A stretch of DNA of 64,000 nucleotides, taken from Fasciola hepatica. Taxonomy: Eukaryota; Platyhelminthes; Trematoda; Plagiorchiida; Fasciolidae. Below are positions 58,481 to 64,000 of the stretch, in pieces. A program made the translations under genes and the position numbers. The stretch's first letter is position 1. The number at the start of each line of letters is the position of its first letter. Location of the stretch: assembly GCA_948099385.1 (NCBI GenBank), contig CANUEZ040000113.1, positions 4,290,501 to 4,354,500 on the forward strand, read 5' to 3'. The notes beneath the pieces were generated by a model that saw only the letters and a list, made by a program, of their open reading frames with translations, was not told the DNA's origin and did not search any database.

Positions 58481-60879
58481 AAATATACACTGCCGTAAAT
58501 AGGTACATCTTTTTATGCATTTCACAAACAAGCCTGTTACCGTTCGAAGATATGCGGAAAAAATTGGTGTTTGTGTATTGATGTTATTGCGGCTTTGTTA
58601 GAATATGGCGGAAATTTTGTTTAAACAGCTCTGAGGTCAGTTGCTAGGTATTGGAAAGAAGAGTTCAGTCATAGAGTAGTGAACAAGGTAAGAAAAGTGA
58701 GGCGCACCCATGTTTAGTCTGTCAGACTGTTCAAAATGGTAAAGGATGTAAAACCGCTTAAATAGTTCTTTTCCACATCCGCGCTGCAGAAATATTAGTT
58801 CTCCTGCTGCTGAGCATTTTGACTCCGTTCTATACGTCTGCATCTGTTGAGTTGTTTCTCTGGTCCGACTGCTCCTGTTGACGCCTTGATCAGTAGCTCT
58901 CGACATGAACTATCTAACCAACTAAGATCCGGCTGAATTCCATCTAAGGGTCTGCAAAGGTCTTTTACTTTGTTGAGGGATGCTTCTGATATAATTACTA
59001 TTTCTTCTTCAACTTGCGGCTCTCTACTTGTTGGCCCTATGGGTTTGATACCAGCCTTTTGATGTTATTACAGCAATCCCCACTATAAGTGAACTAAAGA
59101 CTCAAACGAAGCAGGTTAGGATGGCTGCGACTTGTGTAAGGCATATAAACCCATGGACTTGCTATTCGCCGAAGCAGATACTGTTCCGAGGACGGGGTTG
59201 CCGCTCCCTGCCGCTTATGATTCTGCCTGTGCTACTTCTGAACTTGTCAGGGCAATCACACAAACCCTCGAACAATAACGTCAAATTAACTACTTGCTTC
59301 ACAGGTCAGTTTGTTCGAACCTCATATGTTACCGAGAATATTGGGTATGTGGAACGTTGACAACGGAATATCAATACTGTACGTAAACTACAGAGATCAA
59401 GTAAAAGGAATAACAGAACCTACTTGACAGCTTGCCGTCCCAGGAAACTGGAAACAGTGGAACCAGCCAGCAATGAGATAAGTTCAACAGAGCTCAAACT
59501 GCAAAACTCTCAAGCTTGAAGCAGCTTAGGGAAGGAAGAAGGTTCAGCCAGCCAAGAAGGGAGGAGAATTCCACTCACGTAGAATAAATTTAACTGCTAC
59601 TCAAAATGCTGGTGACAAAATATCTACGGTGATTCACCTACAGTGGATAGATATGGTGAGTTCATGACTAGAAGAAAATCAGTGTAACTCTGACTCTCTG
59701 GGTTTCAGACCTCGTGTCCTGCTGGATAGGGTTTGACTTCGGCTAGAACTGTAAATATGTCAGATCAAGTTCCGGAAGGATCAGTCATTTCTCCACTTAT
59801 CTTCTTACGTAGTGATTAGGTCTAACATTGTGAAATCGTTTTTCTTAGCTCTCCGCTCCATGGTGGGAGCCTCGTTGTCACCCATAGGTTCCTTGAAAGG
59901 CAACTCATAGAAGATCATCTGATATGGCTTCAGTTGTGAGTACAGACATTCGTTTAGTTTGCGAAATGATCTCTGATATTGCGATCAGTATGCTCACCCT
60001 GCTCATGTCTAGGCGGGTTGTGTAGATAGCCTCCGAGCATGGTGTAGAACTTCATTCCTTCAGGAAGACAGGGCTTTGGTCTGTTTGGTAAATATACATT
60101 GTCAGAGGGGCTTGCTTCGGAAAAAGACCCCTGATTGCATTTTTCTAGTTCCTTTCAGGGTTGGTCAAACCAGTCACTTAAGGAACGGCTTGGACTTGTA
60201 CTACCCTTGAGGGCTTGGCCGACCTTGACGAAATGCTCATGTGGCTTAGTGATTCTCTGGCTCCAGCCATATGTAAAAATATATGTTCAGAAGGGAACGG
60301 ACGTACGGTGAATGCTATCACTTCGCGTTTTAAGAATAGCCCCATGGAGGGTGACCTCAGGCCTGATCTTCTACGAATCATTACTGACTACTAAACTGGT
60401 CCACTGGAGATCAGCTTGTTGTGTATGGATTTGGACAACGACTTGGAGCGAAAGTTCCCATATGCTTGACATAAAACGCCGGTGGTTTGACACCATCTTC
60501 AAAGCGTGGCATCCGTCAGACCCACTAAGCCCAAGTTCAGAGTCTAAGCTACGTGAAGGACGGGGTGTACAGTGCTTCTTTCTGGAGATTGCAGAAAAGC
60601 TCATAGACGGAACTCCACTCAACCTTTGGACATTATGACTCATTGGAAGGTATGTGCAATCAACCGAGTCATTCTGATCCCCAATCTGTACCGCCACAGT
60701 TTCAACTACACTTGTGTGCGCTGGACCAAATCTTGGCGAGCGAGGTTACCGCGGTACTTAACAAATGGGATCGATAGCTTCGGGCTTGGATCGACCAACA
60801 ACATTTGACTTTCTGCGTACCAGTCAGGAGTTTCTACCAATAAATACTAAATGCATTTTTTGTTTTGAGGAAGCCAACC
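58481..60879. other. Unassigned sequence
   Basis: Includes open frames 60312-60638 (plus) and 60371-60697 (minus) of 108 codons each. May include N-terminal remains of the R2-like element, but no zinc finger or Myb-like motif was seen. Confidence 0.35.
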
Positions 60880-61575
60880 AAACTTTTCTGCTGGGTCCTG
60901 GTCACCTAGGTACCAAAACAAAAAAAAACCTACTGGACCTGGTAACTATCGACTGACTGTTGTAACTTCCTCTTACTGAGGCTGCTCCACAAGATCTTTG
61001 CGCGGTTCTGGAGAGGACCTCCGAATAACTCCTCTTGGTCAATGACTTTTCTGTAACGGGCTGGTTGTTATGAAGCTTCAGCTATACTGTATGTGATTCT
61101 TTGGTCAGCTCATCAAAATTATCCACCCTTGGCTTCCATGTTCGTGGACTTTTAGAAGTCGTTTTACTTGGTTTCACACGACACGATACTCAGGATTGCC
61201 CAACGGGGTGGTATTCGATATCCGAGGGTAGACTGTCTAAGAAGTCTGAATGATGATGCAATGGTGCAACTTGGAGAAGATTCCGTCTCGAGCTGTCGTG
61301 GCGCATGACAGTTGGGTTTTTATCCTCTTCGCTACTCACTGCAATTTTGAATGAGGGGACGGCTGGCTCCTATCCTCATGTTGGTCTTTCCATTTTCAGG
61401 ATACATGCCGACCACTTAACTTTTGCGGTCAACCTGGTCCTCTTCTCCAAAAATGCCGGTCTACCAAAAGAACGCTTGGTTGCTCTATTAACATCCTTGG
61501 CGGTGGCTGGCATAAACACCAATATGTACCAGTCAGTTGGATTAAAGCACAAAATGATGGTAGACCTATGATCCT
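60880..61575 (+). pseudogene. R2-clade-like non-LTR reverse transcriptase fragment
   Basis: The frame reads PGNYRLTVVTSSY (60930; family (D)(F/Y)RP(I/L)T+.S), stop, LRLLHKIFARFW (60978; the RLLHKILA block is characteristic of R2 and close relatives), RAGCYEASAILYV, MFVDF-stop-KSFYLVSHDTI (61138; motif A, family +D..KAFD.VSH), RIAQRGGI and LRSLNDDAMVQL, then a garbled motif B (RGA-stop-QLGFYPL), and in a shifted frame DHLTFAVNLVLFSKN (61411; motif C, FAVN for FADD: both catalytic Asp lost). The C-terminal endonuclease is not recognised. Flanks show no 28S rRNA sequence. Confidence 0.6.
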
Positions 61576-64000
61576 ATGACCCGTCACTTACGTGGTCAGA
61601 AGAAACCGCATACGACCACTTTGGACTGATCAAACAGCGAAGTGCTTTGGTTCGATATTCAATTGCGAAGGAGGGTTACTGCCAGTGAGTCGGAAATCTG
61701 CCTGAAAACACGTCATCAGCGAGGCTACAGACAGCATTCTCCCAGCCCACAGACAAGATGCTTTGTGAACATTAACCAACCACGAGATCGGCATATCCCA
61801 CACAACAGCCCAGTCTTGACTCGTGCGCCCATGAACCAGTCAGTCTGTCACACTTCAATGTTTATACCGACCACAGACAGACAACCTACTACTAACCTTT
61901 CTCAACAACCCACCAACCGATCAGACTTATGATATACTGTGATCCGACCTAACCAATCATATCTGTGCACCACGCTGGGTAATCAGTAACAGCGTCGTAT
62001 GTGTCCGTGTATTCCCAGTCTTATACTATGTAGAGAGCTAATTTTTGGTTGCACTTAAATACAGTTTCCGCAATTTGTTCGTGCTTAATTTTCCATTGGG
62101 ATTGAACGGTCAAAGAATCACTAACTGGGGGTAATCCAGAGATTTGAGCACTGACTAAACAGATCCAACCATCAGCAAATTGGAGATGGTATTAAAGAAT
62201 ATCACTCAGGCTCCTCAGAGGGCGCATTGGAGTTTGGATATTTTGTTTCGGTTTATACCTCCTAGGCTGTGCTATGAACACAAGTCCGGTTAGGCCCATC
62301 GGCGAACACAAGCGAACGGATGCTATGGTATGGTAGGAGGTGGGTGCCAGGCTTCGAATTCCAAAAGATGCAACCCTGGGCTCTTTCTATGCCGACGGAG
62401 AAACGATAGGGCTGAAACTGCCAGCCACTCAACTACTATACCTTTCCCTCAACGAGCACGAATGGAATACGTGGTGCGGTCGCCTCGAATGGCTATTGCA
62501 ACTACTGCGTTAAATCGAATGGCTCGACAAATCGCCTTTCAGATCAGAGTGGGCCTTACTATAACTAATATCAAAGGTGAGCTCACTGCGTCATTGGACT
62601 ATCAAAATTTTTTGGTTCTTGTGGTGATTGCTGTTTGTTTGGTTTTCCCAGGAACAGAATGAGTCTACTGTGGTTATCTAGTACGCCAGGGTTCAGCAAA
62701 GACTCTGTTTCCGGCAACAGGACCGTATGGAATTCTGCTCACAACTACATTCCGACGGAATCGAGGATGTGCGATCTCGTTGGACGGGTTAAAGTGCCCA
62801 AAAGAGCTGCGAAGTAATGAAATTTGGATGAACAAATCCACCGCTGTTGCGCTGTTACCAACAGGACACGAAGTGAAGGACACAGCAACATCATCTGCGG
62901 ACTGGAATCTTGTCAATCAAGAAGACTCGATCTGATGTCCAATTTCCTAACATCTCTGAAGCGTACTTTCTGAAAGCCAGAATTGTCCGTTTCCTAAGAG
63001 GATTCCGTCTACGTACTCGATAACGGGTCGATCTATGGACAGCTGTTGAAGGACTAATCTGTACAAGTATTCGGTTCCTGAGATTGAGGAGATGATTGGG
63101 TCTATATCGGGCAAGCCTTCGATCAACCTCATGAACCATCGGATCGCCTTTTTTGGTGAGATCCTATACAGACGATCAGTTTCCGGTGTGTGTCAACTTG
63201 ATCTAGTTCGTTTCTACTGGACGAGGATTTGTCGATATAATATTCCTGGCCCTACCAAGTGAATGCTAAATGAATATGCCTTAACTTTTGGCCGATTCAC
63301 CAATTGGACGTCCGGGTCTGCCTCGTCTATGATGTTTTTTGCTGAAATTCATCAGGAGGTGCAAGACTGGTGGAGTGCAACAGCCGGAAGCATTTGTTAT
63401 CTCCAACCAAGCTTGAATGTTTTTCTAATGGGAGGCATCTCTCTTAGTACTAAGTATTTTGTCCCTCTTTTTAGAGTAAACTATAATTCGACAATAAATG
63501 GTAAACATGAGAAACTAGTCCAGTGAACTTAGCCATGTAGGATGAGTTAGATTTCCAGTTTGGGGCCTCCGAAATTCTCCTGCCAGATCGATGAACACAG
63601 CAGGTGTCATGGTTATAAACCAATGTCAGAAATGTAGTTGTATTCAAGATCTTTCTTGTTTCTACTTTATTCTTTCGAAATTGTTTTGTATTTACTTGCT
63701 CCTTATGCTTCTATTTGTTTTGCTCTCAACTGGAAGATGAAGCTGGATGGCACTCGAAATCAGAACCATGAACTGCTAGGTTAATGTTTAGAGGAAATGA
63801 ACTGAACAAGTAACCTGTGTGACTCACAGTGATGCAGGTCGGGTTATATTCTCGATTGGGACCCAGTGGGCGCAAATTGCTGATGATTCATGACAAGGAT
63901 GAATACGCGGACAGCAGTAATCTCTTTTGAATCGTATGGAGCTTGTATCGATGGAGAGTATATTATTAGAATCAATTCTGATGAGCGGGGAAAACAAAGA
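61576..64000. other. Unassigned sequence to window end
   Basis: A C/A-rich stretch at about 61770-61930, and an open frame at 62330-62662 that could exit at a consensus donor (AAAG/GTGAGC, about 62578). No homology recognised, so not called as an exon. Near 63835-63890 a GGGTTATATTCTCGATTGGG segment is only loosely B-box-like. Confidence 0.35.

Noticed and set aside
1..64000. CRISPR arrays, bacterial operons, prophage or plasmid features
   Set aside because: No regularly spaced direct repeats and no long bacterial-style genes; content is clearly eukaryotic.

Overview
This is eukaryotic, gene-poor, repeat-dense DNA. I recognise no intact protein-coding gene, rRNA or tRNA. The repeat families fit a flatworm (Platyhelminthes, tapeworm or fluke): CsRn1-like Ty3/gypsy elements with a CHCC-type Gag finger, Penelope-like elements (PLEs) with a GIY-YIG endonuclease, CR1-like and RTE-like LINEs, an R2-like fragment and Tc1 transposons. 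No species can be named from this. Almost every open frame is chance, or the shadow of a decayed element, so the annotation is essentially a map of mobile-element remains.

Layout. 0-7 kb: a PLE endonuclease fragment cut by the window edge (-), then mostly unassigned sequence with a two-copy dispersed repeat. 7.9-12.1 kb: a Tc1 fragment (+) abutting a nearly full-length but dead gypsy element (-). 12.7-13.1 kb: PLE endonuclease (+). 15.1-18.6 kb: a second dead gypsy element (+), head to head with the first. 21.9-23.0 kb: RTE-like LINE 3' half (+). 25-26 kb: PLE reverse transcriptase thumb plus endonuclease (+). 30.6-33.4 kb: a CR1-like LINE with endonuclease and reverse transcriptase (+), and a 5'-truncated relative at 39.3 kb. 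34.1-35.0 kb: Tc1 (+). 36.1-37.6 kb: Tc1 (-) with double-repeat inverted termini. 42-45 kb: two PLE fragments (-) and, between them on the same strand, a hammerhead ribozyme-like motif. 48.0-48.9 kb: a LINE 3' end (+). 50 kb: a CR1-like LINE (-). 52.2 and 55.7 kb: two copies of a tRNA-derived SINE. 57.1 kb: a possible pogo/Tigger transposase tail (-). 58.2 kb: an RTE-like fragment (+). 60.9-61.6 kb: an R2-like reverse transcriptase fragment (+).

The genes do not form an operon or pathway. What links them is their state of decay: most reverse transcriptase and protease active sites are mutated, whereas the CR1-like copies keep the YADD catalytic motif and two of them are nearly identical, suggesting the CR1-like family was active more recently. 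The most interesting signals are the hammerhead-like fold beside PLE remains, the matched direct-repeat spacing in the Tc1 termini, and an R2-like fragment in non-ribosomal DNA. All coordinates for decayed elements are approximate, judged by eye from conserved motifs.
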